Source of the DNA: Flavobacterium foetidum
GTDB lineage: Bacteria > Bacteroidota > Bacteroidia > Flavobacteriales > Flavobacteriaceae
DNA length: 64,000 bases
Direction of reading: 5' to 3'
Assembly (NCBI RefSeq): GCF_004634245.1
Contig: NZ_SJTF01000015.1
Location: forward strand, 81,548 to 145,547
The translations under genes and the position numbers were made by a program. This document shows, piece after piece, positions 34,521 to 43,785 of this stretch (positions are counted from its first letter, which is position 1; each line of letters starts with the position of its first letter). The notes beneath the pieces are model-generated. The model did not search any database. It was not told the DNA's origin and was given only the letters and a program-made list of their open reading frames with translations.

Positions 34521-34921
34521 TGAAAAAGTACTTTTTAATGTTTTTTGTGTTTGCAATGAGTTTAAATACCACTATTTATGCTCAGAGTGCAAAAAAAACT
34601 TCCGAAGATTTTAATGTTTTTTTTAAGAAATTTAACGGAGACCCTAAATTTCAGGTGAGCAGAGTGATTTTTCCTTTGAAATATCAGATGAATAATGATG
34701 ATTTCGAGTTATCTGATTATACGATGTCGAAAGAAAGTTACAAAATTCTTAAATTAGACAATAAAGCAGATGAAACGCATTTAAAACGCACTGTATCTAT
34801 TAAAAAGAATAAGGCTACAATTCAACAACGTGGACTGAATAATGGAATTTATATCGATTATATCTTTGAATTAAAAGATGATAAATGGTTTTTGAAAACA
34901 TGGATTGATCAATCTACTTAA
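34520..34921 (+). CDS. Exported protein of unknown function (DUF4348-like)
   Basis: The 133-aa product has a signal peptide (about 1-20, ending NTTIYAQS). The mature domain contains FFKKFNGDPKFQVSRVIFPLKYQ and ends KDDKWFLKTWIDQST; this length and a DxKWFLxxxIDQST-type end remind me of DUF4348. Its ATG overlaps the stop of the DUF1697 gene, so the genes are coupled. It converges with the minus-strand lipoprotein gene (8-bp overlap at 34914-34921). Confidence 0.6.
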   Translation: MKKYFLMFFVFAMSLNTTIYAQSAKKTSEDFNVFFKKFNGDPKFQVSRVIFPLKYQMNNDDFELSDYTMSKESYKILKLDNKADETHLKRTVSIKKNKATIQQRGLNNGIYIDYIFELKDDKWFLKTWIDQST

Positions 34922-35294
34922 TTGGAATCTTTTTTAAGTACAATGTATCCGTTGTATGTAAAGCTCCTTTTTTCATACCTCCGCCAAATGGCTGCATAAA
35001 TTGAATATTTTGAGATTCGTATCCTTCTTTCTTTATAGTTTCATTTACCACTAAAGACGGAGCTTCGAACCCGAAAAATGTAAATTGATGGTAGCGTTTT
35101 TCATTTAATGTAAAGTGACCATCATTTTCGCTCAAGGTTTCTCCAACAGTACAATTTGCAAGAGGCAGTCTTGATTCTGCATCATAAATATATCCCACAA
35201 TTTGTGGCCTTTCGCACCTGCTTACAAGACAGCTTTGCAACGAAAAGGAAAGCGAAATCAAAAGTGTAAAAATAAGTAATTGTCTACGCATCAT
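34914..35294 (-). CDS. Lipoprotein with carboxypeptidase-regulatory-like fold
   Basis: The product is about 126 aa (MMRRQLLIF start). A lipoprotein signal with LQSC is followed by a domain containing GYIYDAESRLPLANCTVG and ENDGHFTLNEKR, the small beta-sandwich found in TonB-receptor plug-linked and carboxypeptidase-regulatory-like proteins. Start choice: the ATG at 35294 or 35291 overlaps the stop of the upstream ATPase gene (ATGATGA), which suggests coupling; the in-frame ATG at 35312 lies further inside that gene. It converges with the DUF4348-like gene. Confidence 0.65.
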   Translation of the reverse strand: MMRRQLLIFTLLISLSFSLQSCLVSRCERPQIVGYIYDAESRLPLANCTVGETLSENDGHFTLNEKRYHQFTFFGFEAPSLVVNETIKKEGYESQNIQFMQPFGGGMKKGALHTTDTLYLKKIPIK

Positions 35295-36034
35295 TTTTTT
35301 ATTAAATCGCAATACCAGAATCCAAAATCGAAAGCACTGTCATCAGTGGTATCACAAGCTGTGTTTGAGTTTTCGTTGCTTTTCGGTCTTTCATACTTTC
35401 GGTATACTGTTTCGCCAATTTCAAATTCAATTGGTTTAGAAAAAATAGGTCCATCAAAAGTAAAAGTGTGAAATTCGCCGTTTTCACCGCATACATCAAC
35501 ATTTTCAGGCAAATCATTTATAAAATCCTGATCAATTATTCTTCCCACAAAGCTTTTATCCAGGTAACGTTCGTTTACACAAACTACGATTGTCTTGAAA
35601 TTCAAAGAAATAAACTCTTGTATAAGTTCTTTCGTCGGAATTTTCCAAATCGGAAAAACGCCTTTGAAACCGATTTTGGCAAGTTGTTCTTCACGGTATT
35701 TTCGCAAGTCTTCCAAAAAAATGTCACCAAAAACAGAATCCGTAATCCCCAGCTTCTTAAAATCCGATAAGGTTTCAGTCAGTACGTTTTCGTAAATTTC
35801 CATAGAAGGCATTTCCGGAATCTCCATAATTTTCAAAGGCAGGCCAATGCCTTCGGCTTGTGCTTGAAGTAGTTCTGTGCGAACACCATGCATAGAAATG
35901 CGCTGATATTTTTGATTGACAGTGGTTAGCAAATATTCAATTTTATAATCTGGATTTTTCAGGATTTTGTACAATGCCAAAGCAGAATCTTTACCGCTGC
36001 TCCAGTTAAATATGGCTTTTTTTATTGTTGACAC
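35291..36034 (-). CDS. Dph6-related ATP-pyrophosphatase (diphthine--ammonia ligase-like)
   Basis: The 247-aa cytoplasmic protein starts with an adenine-nucleotide alpha-hydrolase P-loop, FNWSSGKDSALALYKIL (9-25). The later KMEIPEMPSMEIYENVL-type region, SVFGDIFLEDLRKYRE (about 102-117) and CGENGEFHTFTFDGPIF (about 184-200) match the bacterial homologues of eukaryotic Dph6. Bacteria lack diphthamide, so the substrate here is unknown. It overlaps the next gene by 4 nt. Confidence 0.9.
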   Translation of the reverse strand: MSTIKKAIFNWSSGKDSALALYKILKNPDYKIEYLLTTVNQKYQRISMHGVRTELLQAQAEGIGLPLKIMEIPEMPSMEIYENVLTETLSDFKKLGITDSVFGDIFLEDLRKYREEQLAKIGFKGVFPIWKIPTKELIQEFISLNFKTIVVCVNERYLDKSFVGRIIDQDFINDLPENVDVCGENGEFHTFTFDGPIFSKPIEFEIGETVYRKYERPKSNENSNTACDTTDDSAFDFGFWYCDLIKK

Positions 36035-36290
36035 AATTATGGATTTTTAGGAATGTAAACTTACAAATTTCATTCGATTAGTTGATAAAAGGTTTGTAAC
36101 TTTGGGATTTTACATGCCAAAATGATGATGTTGTATAATGATAAATTTAAAACCTATTCTAACCAATTAAAAAATTGGGATTATTCTTGTGAGCTGTTTA
36201 TTTTAGTACGATAGTGACAAAAAACAGAGAATCGATTTTCGGGAACAATACAATATCTAGTGAAACATATTCTTTAAAATAAATTTTTCA

Positions 36291-38351
36291 ATGAAATACA
36301 TCCTTCTTTTATTCACAGGATTTCTTTTTGCACAACAATCTCAAAATGTCGATTTTAAATCTGCTTCGGGACAATTGTCATTAAACGCGAAAGAAAAAAC
36401 AGTTTCTGGCGCAGTAGATTACAATTTCGAGATTTTAAAAACTTGTGATACCATTTCGCTTGATGCTAAAAACATGGAATTTTCGAATGTTAAGATTGAT
36501 GAAAAAGAAGCTGTTTTTTTAAATACATCTAAACAGTTAAAAGTTATTTTTTCTTTTACAAAAGGAGAACATAAGCTCACTTTCAATTATACAGCAAAAC
36601 CAAAACAAGCCTTATATTTTGTAGATATTGAAAATGATCAAGTTCAGATTTGGACACAAGGACAAGGAAGATACACCAGCAATTGGTTTCCGAGTTTTGA
36701 TGATGTAAATGAAAAAGTGATTTTCGGCCTCGGAATAACATTTGACAAGGATTACGAAGTAGTTTCAAATGGAGTTTTAAAAGCGAAAACGACAAACGGC
36801 ACTACCAATCATTGGCAGTACAAAATGGAGAAACCCATGAGTTCCTATTTGCTGATGCTTGCAATCGGAAAATTTGACAAAAATGAACTAAAATCAAAAA
36901 GCAAAATTCCGCTGCACTATTACTTTGAGCCAAAAGACAAAAATCGTTTTGAGCCTACATATCGATATTCTAAAAAGATTTTTGATTTTCTGGAGAAAGA
37001 AATCGGAGTAAAATATCCTTGGCAAATCAACAGGCAGATTCCGGTTCGTGATTTTTTGTATGCGGGAATGGAGAATACAACTTCGACTCTTTTTACTACA
37101 CGTTATGTCGTAGATTCAATTGGTTTTGCAGACCGAAATTACGCCAATGTTGACGCACATGAGCTGGCGCATCATTGGTTCGGCGATTTGGTAACTGCTG
37201 AAAGCAGTACACATCATTGGCTGCAGGAAGGTTTTGCAACGTATTATGCGCTTCTTGCCGAGAGAGAAATATTTGGCGAAGATTATTTTTATTCCAAATT
37301 GTATGATACAGCACAACAGTTAAAATTTGCTTCGAGGACAGATATGATTCCGGTTTTGAATGCCAAAGCAAGTTCTCTTACTTTTTACGAAAAAGGTGCT
37401 TGGTCATTGTTTTATCTTCATGAATCTATAGGGGATAAGGCATTTAAAAAAGCTGTAAAAAGCTATCTAGACAAATATGCCTATCAGAGCGTAAACACAG
37501 AGGATTTTTTTGATGAAATAAGAAAGGTTTCAGATTTTGATTTGGAAAAATTCCAAAAAACTTGGTTAGAATCTACTGCTTTTGATACTCCAGCTGCAAA
37601 TGCCTTGTTGAGTAAAAATAAAGCCATTCAGAAAAGATTGGAAATTGATAAACTTAAAAAAACACCTTTAAGCGAAAAAAAAGAAATTTTCAAAAGTGTT
37701 TTAGAATCCAATATTTACGAATCGGTTAAAAAAGCAGTGGTAGACCAGCTGTCTAGTGAAAAGTACGAAGACAAAAAAGAACTTTTGCTTTTGGCTCTTC
37801 AAACCAACAATGTTCAGGTTCGACAGAATGTTGCGGAGACGATGACAAAAATACCAGAAGATTTCAGGCTTTATTACGAAACACTTTTAGACGATAAATC
37901 ATATCAGACCCAAGAGATTGCGTTGTATTGGTTATGGCGTAATTTTCCGAATCATAGAAAGAGCTACCTCGATAAGTCACAGTCATGGATTGGTTTTAAT
38001 GACTACAACCTACGTACGTTATGGCTTTCGTTGGCTTTGTCTACACCAAATTACAGTCAAAATACAGATGTGCTGGCAGATGAATTGCTTTTATTTTCGA
38101 CTTCAAAATACGAAGCAGGAACTCGCCAAAATGCTTTAGAAAAATTAATTGCTTTTAAAATCATTAACGACCAGGTTTTGAGTAGTTTAGTGAGTGCAAC
38201 GACACATCATATGTGGCAGTTTTCAAAATTTGGAAGAGATACCATTAGACTTTTGCTAAAAAATTCTGAAATGCGCACTGCATTTGAAAGAATTTTAAGT
38301 AATTTGAGCCCCGATGAACAGTTGCAGCTTAATCGCTTGTTGAAGGAGTAA
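36291..38351 (+). CDS. M1 family metallo-aminopeptidase
   Basis: The 686-aa product has a short signal peptide (about 1-14, LLLFTGFLFAQQ). An M1 N-terminal beta domain is followed by the catalytic domain: the exopeptidase motif YAGMENTTSTLF (about 262-273) and the zinc motif HELAHHWFG at H290-H294, with the third ligand Glu 19 residues on (LQEGFATYY). A C-terminal helical-repeat domain covers about 450-686. It is predicted periplasmic or secreted, removing N-terminal residues from peptides. It stands alone, with a 7-bp tandem repeat right after its stop. Confidence 0.93.
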   Translation: MKYILLLFTGFLFAQQSQNVDFKSASGQLSLNAKEKTVSGAVDYNFEILKTCDTISLDAKNMEFSNVKIDEKEAVFLNTSKQLKVIFSFTKGEHKLTFNYTAKPKQALYFVDIENDQVQIWTQGQGRYTSNWFPSFDDVNEKVIFGLGITFDKDYEVVSNGVLKAKTTNGTTNHWQYKMEKPMSSYLLMLAIGKFDKNELKSKSKIPLHYYFEPKDKNRFEPTYRYSKKIFDFLEKEIGVKYPWQINRQIPVRDFLYAGMENTTSTLFTTRYVVDSIGFADRNYANVDAHELAHHWFGDLVTAESSTHHWLQEGFATYYALLAEREIFGEDYFYSKLYDTAQQLKFASRTDMIPVLNAKASSLTFYEKGAWSLFYLHESIGDKAFKKAVKSYLDKYAYQSVNTEDFFDEIRKVSDFDLEKFQKTWLESTAFDTPAANALLSKNKAIQKRLEIDKLKKTPLSEKKEIFKSVLESNIYESVKKAVVDQLSSEKYEDKKELLLLALQTNNVQVRQNVAETMTKIPEDFRLYYETLLDDKSYQTQEIALYWLWRNFPNHRKSYLDKSQSWIGFNDYNLRTLWLSLALSTPNYSQNTDVLADELLLFSTSKYEAGTRQNALEKLIAFKIINDQVLSSLVSATTHHMWQFSKFGRDTIRLLLKNSEMRTAFERILSNLSPDEQLQLNRLLKE

Positions 38352-38356
38352 AAATT

Positions 38357-38423
38357 AGAATATAGAATATAGAATATAGAATATAGAATATAGAATATAG
38401 AATATAGAATATAGAATATAGAA
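38357..38423. repeat. 7-bp tandem repeat (AGAATAT)n
   Basis: Nine and a half near-perfect copies of AGAATAT follow the aminopeptidase stop. Perfect unit repetition predicts copy-number variation by slippage. It lies at the end of the gene, so it may affect the 3'-UTR but not reading frames. Confidence 0.9.
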
Positions 38424-38502
38424 ATTAACTCTATTCTCTTGGCTCCATATTCTATTTTCTAAAAATAAAACCCCAAAAAAACGCATAACCTATAATAAAG
38501 AA

Positions 38503-39411
38503 ATGAGAGCATTAGTTATTTCCGGAGGCGGCAGTAAAGGCGCATTTGCCGGTGGTGTTGCCCAGTATTTAATAGAAGAAAAAAAACATGAATACGACTT
38601 GTTTTTAGGAACGTCAACAGGAAGTCTTTTGATTCCGCATTTGGCTCTCGGGCACATCAAGAAAATTCATTCTGTTTACACCAATGTTACGATGGCTAGT
38701 ATTTTTAATATCTGTCCGTTTGTTGTCAAAGTAAAAGACGGAATTGATATTGTTACCATAAATCACTTTAATGTTCTCAGACAGTTTTTTAAGGGCAAGA
38801 GAACCTTTGGCGAAAGCAAAGGACTTAGAAAATACATTCAGAATAATTTTTCGATTTCAGATTTTAACAAGCTTAAAAAAATGGATAACGATGTGATTAT
38901 TACTGTAACGAATTTTACTAAGAACGAAGCAGAATATAAATCTGTAAAAGATTGTACTTATGAGGAGTTCTGCGAATGGTCTTGGATTTCGAGTAATTAT
39001 GTTCCTTTTATGAGTTTGGTCGAAAAAAATAATTGCGAATATGGAGATGGAGGATTCTCAAGCTTGGTTCCAATTCGGGAGGCAATCAATCGTGGCGCTA
39101 CTGAAATTGATGTAATCATTCTCGAAACAGAAATAAATACCACAAAAACAGTTATTGGTAAAAATCCCTTTTCACTGATGATTGATTTGTTTCGAATTGC
39201 ATTGGATCAGGTAGAAAAACACGATATTGCTATCGGAAAACTTATGGCAAACAACAAGAATGTAAAACTTAATTTATATTATACGCCTATAAAATTGACG
39301 GATAATGCCTTGATTTTCAATAAAGATGTTATGAAAGAATGGTGGGAACAGGGTTATGAATACGCTCAGAATAAATCGGAAGTGATGAGCGATAATAAGA
39401 TATTGATTTAA
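38503..39411 (+). CDS. Patatin-like phospholipase
   Basis: The 302-aa cytoplasmic protein has the patatin catalytic dyad: oxyanion loop GGGSKGAFAGG (8-18), nucleophile Ser38 in GTSTG (36-40), and the catalytic Asp in a YGDGGF block near 185. It would hydrolyse ester bonds of phospholipids or similar lipids. No N-terminal signal is visible. It stands alone with a strong terminator hairpin at its end, shared with the convergent gene. Confidence 0.92.
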   Translation: MRALVISGGGSKGAFAGGVAQYLIEEKKHEYDLFLGTSTGSLLIPHLALGHIKKIHSVYTNVTMASIFNICPFVVKVKDGIDIVTINHFNVLRQFFKGKRTFGESKGLRKYIQNNFSISDFNKLKKMDNDVIITVTNFTKNEAEYKSVKDCTYEEFCEWSWISSNYVPFMSLVEKNNCEYGDGGFSSLVPIREAINRGATEIDVIILETEINTTKTVIGKNPFSLMIDLFRIALDQVEKHDIAIGKLMANNKNVKLNLYYTPIKLTDNALIFNKDVMKEWWEQGYEYAQNKSEVMSDNKILI

Positions 39412-39415
39412 AAGG

Positions 39416-39468
39416 TTTAGATTTTAGATTAAAGGTTTGAATCAGAACTCTGAAATCTAAAATCTAAA
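39416..39468. terminator. Bidirectional terminator between convergent genes
   Basis: TTTAGATTTTAGATT (39416-39430) and its exact complement AATCTAAAATCTAAA (39454-39468) form a 15-bp stem with a 23-nt loop. It separates the patatin gene from the minus-strand gene ending at 39476. Confidence 0.65.
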
Positions 39469-39475
39469 ATATTTC

Positions 39476-40000
39476 TTAGTACCAAAGATCAGCCACTTCA
39501 CTTTTAATAAAGCTCAAAGCAGCATTGCTTGGAGATTGTTTTTCTAATAATTCGTTCAAGATAACTTCGCGCAATTTATCAGCATTCTCTACTTTGTCGC
39601 TCATGGCGGCTTTGCGAATCATTTGAATGGTTGCATTTTTAGCGGTAGTAATAATCGTCCAGCATTCTTCTGAAATATAAATCTGCTGTGTTAGATTATG
39701 CTCAAATTCCTGCTCAATCTGATCTATAATATAGTTTTCATAATCGTGTTTGGCATTAGATATTGGCGCAACTCTAATAAGTAATTTAGTCAAATTGATG
39801 CGTTCCAAAAACAAGGTCATGCGCTCGTAAGCCTGTAGGCGAATCGGCAATGACTCTTTATGAGCTTGTTTGTTTAATAGAAAAGCACGTTTTCTATCAT
39901 TGTTTTTGATGTGTAATTCAAAAAAACGGTAAGCAACAATTCCTGTTACCAGAGCTGGCAATGTATAACTCGCAAGTTCGATTATTTTATTAAAATCCAT
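39476..40000 (-). CDS. Hypothetical membrane-anchored protein
   Basis: The product is about 174 aa starting MDFNKIIELASYTLPALVTG. One N-terminal membrane segment (about 10-28) is followed by a helical cytoplasmic domain with heptad-like patterns (AYERMTLFLERINLTKLL). I recognise no family. The ATG at 40000 is preferred to an upstream in-frame one at 40045 because it puts the hydrophobic segment at the N-terminus in the usual way. It is convergent with the patatin gene. Confidence 0.7.
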   Translation of the reverse strand: MDFNKIIELASYTLPALVTGIVAYRFFELHIKNNDRKRAFLLNKQAHKESLPIRLQAYERMTLFLERINLTKLLIRVAPISNAKHDYENYIIDQIEQEFEHNLTQQIYISEECWTIITTAKNATIQMIRKAAMSDKVENADKLREVILNELLEKQSPSNAALSFIKSEVADLWY

Positions 40001-40119
40001 TTTATAATTTTTCAGCAAAAATATACTTTTTGTGGAGAAATACATTTTAAATTTTTATCAATAAACAAAACGGAAGAGTTATTTTTACGGCTTGTTTTCT
40101 AAACTTCGATATCACATTT

Positions 40120-40887
40120 ATGGATTCATCAATTATATTTTTTCTTTGTCTAGCAGCTTTTGCAGCCGGATTTATTGATGCTATCGTCGGCGGTGGCGGA
40201 CTAATACAAACGCCAATGGGATTAATTTTACTTCCTAATCTTCCGGTTTCTACTGTAGTCGGAACTTTAAAGATTCCGGCTTTTAGCGGTACTGCTTTTG
40301 CTGCTTTTCAATATCTTAAAAAAGTGGTCATTCGATGGAAGTTGCTCATTATAATGATGTGTTTGGCTGTTCCGGCAGCTTTTTTAGGTTCAACCGTTTT
40401 GACTCTGGTAAGCAATGATTTTATGAAACCTCTTCTGTTGGTCGTTTTGTCGCTGCTGTTTGTTTATACCTACGCCAAGAAAAACTTTGGGCAGCATGTG
40501 GCCAAAGACCATTCCGAGACGAGGCAAATACTTTATGCTGTTGTTATCAGTATGATTGTAGGTTTTTATGACGGATTTATAGGTCCAGGAACCGGAAGTT
40601 TTTTTGTTGTGGCTTTTATTGCGCTTTTAGGTTTTGATTTTCTTCATGCTTCAGCGAATGCTAAAATGGTCAATCTCGCTACCAATTTTGGTTCAATTTG
40701 TTTGTTTATGATAAAAGGGAAAATCATCTGGTCAATTGCTGTTCCGATGGCCGTGAGCAACGGACTTGGCGGATGGCTTGGCGCTAAACTCGCGATTAAT
40801 AAAGGAAATGGCTTTATTCGAATTTTCTTTTTGATAGTTGTGGTAGGAACGCTTGTTCGATTTGCATATGATGTGTTTTTTAAATAA
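40120..40887 (+). CDS. TSUP family transporter (TauE/SafE-like)
   Basis: The 255-aa inner-membrane protein has about eight hydrophobic segments. The N-terminal AGFIDAIVGGGGLIQTP (16-32) and the second-half GFYDGFIGPGTGSFF are the paired conserved repeats of the sulfite-exporter TauE/SafE family. Substrates of related proteins are sulfite, sulfoacetate or other organic anions; none can be picked here. It stands alone, divergent from the gene on its left with a 119-bp gap. Confidence 0.93.
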   Translation: MDSSIIFFLCLAAFAAGFIDAIVGGGGLIQTPMGLILLPNLPVSTVVGTLKIPAFSGTAFAAFQYLKKVVIRWKLLIIMMCLAVPAAFLGSTVLTLVSNDFMKPLLLVVLSLLFVYTYAKKNFGQHVAKDHSETRQILYAVVISMIVGFYDGFIGPGTGSFFVVAFIALLGFDFLHASANAKMVNLATNFGSICLFMIKGKIIWSIAVPMAVSNGLGGWLGAKLAINKGNGFIRIFFLIVVVGTLVRFAYDVFFK

Positions 40888-41356
40888 AGTTGCTAAGGTT
40901 CTGAGATGCTGAGATGCTAAGTTTTTTTTGCTTTCTAATACTTTTTTAAAATTTTTAAAAGAATAATAAAAGTATTTAGCTTGGATGAAATTTTAAAAGA
41001 ATTTAGAAGATAGTGATTAGTTTTAATGGGAAAACTTTAATTGCAAGGATTAGAAGAAAGCAAACACAATATATTGACCGTTAGAATTATTTCTTTTTCA
41101 GATTTTATAGAAAAATTGAAAAAGATGTACGATATTTAATTTTGTTTTTTTTTAATATTTAAAAGAAAGCCATTTGTTTGATTTTAGCCCCGATTGAGGC
41201 GGTATCCTCGAAGTGAAGCGAGAGATAAAGCCGAAAGCGGGAAACCATGCCGAAAAAAGATGCCTTTTGTTCGGCTTCAAAAAAAAACTTAGAATCTTAG
41301 CAACTTAGGAACTTTCTTTTTAAATTCTTAATTTTGCATAAAAGGAGAAAAATTAC
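40888..41356. other. Intergenic region with simple repeats and one interspersed element
   Basis: No coding sequence is supported. It has GAGATGCTGAGATGCTAAG repetition near 40902, A/T-rich sequence, the interspersed element 41186-41244, and an AACTTAGAATCTTAGCAACTTAGG-like stretch near 41287. The promoter of the helicase gene should lie at its right end. Confidence 0.6.
41186..41244 (+). repeat. Interspersed palindromic element, related to 4552-4634
   Basis: AGCCCCGAT at the left and AGCGGGAAA at the right are the same ends as in the element at 4552-4634, with ATCC after the left end also shared. The hairpin between them is different (TCGAAGTGAAGCGAGAG). It is not within a coding region. Confidence 0.75.
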
Positions 41357-43693
41357 ATGCAAAAATATATTGACCAGCTCAACGAAGCACAAAGACAGCC
41401 TGTTTTGCAAAAAGACGGGCCAATGATTATTATTGCTGGTGCAGGTTCTGGAAAAACCAGAGTTTTAACGATTAGAATTGCTTATCTGATGCATCAGGGA
41501 ATTGATGCATTTAATATTTTGTCGCTTACTTTTACCAATAAGGCGGCGCGTGAAATGAAGCACAGAATTGCCGATATCGTGGGAGCCTCCGAAGCCAAAA
41601 ATCTTTGGATGGGAACTTTTCACTCGATTTTTGCTCGTATTCTTCGTGCAGAGTCAGAGCTTTTAGGATATCCTTCCAATTTTACAATCTACGATTCACA
41701 GGATTCGGCACGATTGATTTCTTCAATCATCAAAGAAATGCAGCTGGATCGCGACATTTATAAGCCAAAACAAGTGTTGGGACGTATTTCGAGCTATAAA
41801 AATAGCTTGATTACTGTGAAAGCCTATTTCAACAATCCAGAATTAATCGAGGCAGATGCTATGTCTAAAAAGCCTAGGTTAGGAGAAATCTATCAGCAAT
41901 ATGTAGAGCGCTGTTTTAAGGCGGGCGCAATGGATTTTGATGATTTGTTGTTGAAAACCAATGAGTTGTTGACTCGTTTTCCAGAAGTGTTAGCCAAATA
42001 TCAGAATCGATTTAGATATATTTTAGTAGATGAGTATCAAGATACAAACCATTCTCAGTATCTGATTGTTAGAGCTTTATCGGATAAGTTTCAGAATATT
42101 TGCGTGGTTGGAGATGATGCGCAAAGTATTTATGCGTTCAGAGGGGCGAATATCAACAATATTCTGAATTTCCAAAAAGATTATGAAGGCGTGAAGATGT
42201 TCCGTCTGGAGCAGAATTATCGTTCGACGCGAAATATCGTAGAAGCGGCGAATACTGTGATGGAACACAACAAGACCAAACTGGATAAAGTAGTTTGGAC
42301 AGCAAACGAATTTGGGCCAAAAATCAAAGTTCATAGAAGTTTGACAGATGCTGAAGAAGGGCGCTTTGTGGCGAGCACAATTTTTGAGCAAAAAATGCAG
42401 CATCAGCTTCATAATGGGTCTTTTGCAATTTTGTATCGTACAAATGCACAATCTCGTGCAATGGAGGATGCCTTGAGAAAACGTGATATTCCGTATCGAA
42501 TTTATGGAGGTCTGTCTTTCTACCAGCGCAAAGAAATCAAGGATGTTTTGTGTTATCTGCGTTTGGTTCTGAATCCAAAAGACGAAGAGGCGCTTATTCG
42601 TGTCATTAACTATCCAGTACGTGGAATTGGGGATACTACAGTAGAAAAACTCACCATTGCGGCCAATCATTACAAACGTTCGATTTGGGAGGTCATGGTC
42701 AATATTGATAAAATTGACTTGAAATTGACTTCGGGAACAAAAAACAAGTTGAAAGATTTTGTTACGATGATTCAAAGTTTTCAGGTAATTGATCAGAATC
42801 AGGATGCTTTTTATATTACCGATCACGTTGCGAAAAAAACAGGTCTCGTTCAGGAATTGAAAAAAGATGCTACTCCAGAGGGAATGGCAAAAATTCAGAA
42901 TATAGAAGAACTTTTAAACGGTATTAAAGATTTTACTGAAGGACAGCGAGAAGTTGATGGGGCAAGAGGTGCGCTTTCTGAATTTATGGAAGATGTAGCT
43001 TTGGCAACCGATCTGGATAAAGATACTAACGATGAGGATCGTGTGGCTTTGATGACAATTCACTTAGCGAAAGGACTTGAGTTTCCGCATGTTTTTGTAG
43101 TGGGTATGGAGGAAGATTTGTTTCCGAGTGCGATGAGTATGAGTACAAGAAGCGAATTGGAAGAAGAACGTCGTTTGTTTTATGTGGCGTTGACTCGTGC
43201 AGAACATCAGGCGTATCTGACTTATGCTCAGTCCCGCTATCGTTGGGGAAAGCTGACTGATAGTGAGCCATCTCGATTTATAGAAGAAATTGAAGGCCAG
43301 TATTTGGAATATTTGACTCCAGCTGAAACGAGTTATCGTTACAAATCGCCAATTGATGGTGATATTTTTGGTGATGTAGATAAATCTAAACTAAGGTTAA
43401 ATAAGCCGATAGGAGGAACACCTCCAAAACATATTACCGATAACAGTCCGAAACCGGATTTAAATATTCGAAAGCTAAAACCAGTTTCTGGCAATGCACC
43501 CAGCAGTGGGAATTCAAATTTATTTGATAGCAAATTAACAGTTGGAAATATTGTGATGCACGAACGTTTCGGAAAAGGAGAAGTGATAAACCTTGAAGGC
43601 GTGGGTGCTGATAGAAAAGCTGAAATTAAGTTTGAAGTAGGTGGAATAAAAAAACTTTTACTGCGTTTTGCTAAACTTGATGTTGTGGGCTAA
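41357..43693 (+). CDS. UvrD/PcrA family ATP-dependent 3'-5' DNA helicase
   Basis: The 778-aa superfamily 1 helicase has Walker A AGAGSGKTRVL (27-37), the TFTNKAAREM motif Ia, the DEYQDTN box (motif II, about 224-230), AQSIYAFRGA (motif III), LEQNYRST (motif IV) and VALTRAEH-type motif VI. It works in nucleotide-excision and mismatch repair or removes RecA from forks. The C-terminal ~90 residues include an SNLFDSKLTVGN-MHERFGKGEV tail as in PcrA. A Sua5-type gene follows after 92 bp. I leave the symbol empty since pcrA and uvrD cannot be told apart here. Confidence 0.95.
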   Translation: MQKYIDQLNEAQRQPVLQKDGPMIIIAGAGSGKTRVLTIRIAYLMHQGIDAFNILSLTFTNKAAREMKHRIADIVGASEAKNLWMGTFHSIFARILRAESELLGYPSNFTIYDSQDSARLISSIIKEMQLDRDIYKPKQVLGRISSYKNSLITVKAYFNNPELIEADAMSKKPRLGEIYQQYVERCFKAGAMDFDDLLLKTNELLTRFPEVLAKYQNRFRYILVDEYQDTNHSQYLIVRALSDKFQNICVVGDDAQSIYAFRGANINNILNFQKDYEGVKMFRLEQNYRSTRNIVEAANTVMEHNKTKLDKVVWTANEFGPKIKVHRSLTDAEEGRFVASTIFEQKMQHQLHNGSFAILYRTNAQSRAMEDALRKRDIPYRIYGGLSFYQRKEIKDVLCYLRLVLNPKDEEALIRVINYPVRGIGDTTVEKLTIAANHYKRSIWEVMVNIDKIDLKLTSGTKNKLKDFVTMIQSFQVIDQNQDAFYITDHVAKKTGLVQELKKDATPEGMAKIQNIEELLNGIKDFTEGQREVDGARGALSEFMEDVALATDLDKDTNDEDRVALMTIHLAKGLEFPHVFVVGMEEDLFPSAMSMSTRSELEEERRLFYVALTRAEHQAYLTYAQSRYRWGKLTDSEPSRFIEEIEGQYLEYLTPAETSYRYKSPIDGDIFGDVDKSKLRLNKPIGGTPPKHITDNSPKPDLNIRKLKPVSGNAPSSGNSNLFDSKLTVGNIVMHERFGKGEVINLEGVGADRKAEIKFEVGGIKKLLLRFAKLDVVG

Positions 43694-43785
43694 AATTTAT
43701 AGCAATGATATAAATATGAAACAAGTTGTCCTAAAAATGTAATGTGTTTTTACCCAAACAAGCTTAACTTGAAACAAAAAAACAA

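Noticed and set aside
38357..38423. CRISPR array
   Set aside because: The unit is 7 bp with no spacers.
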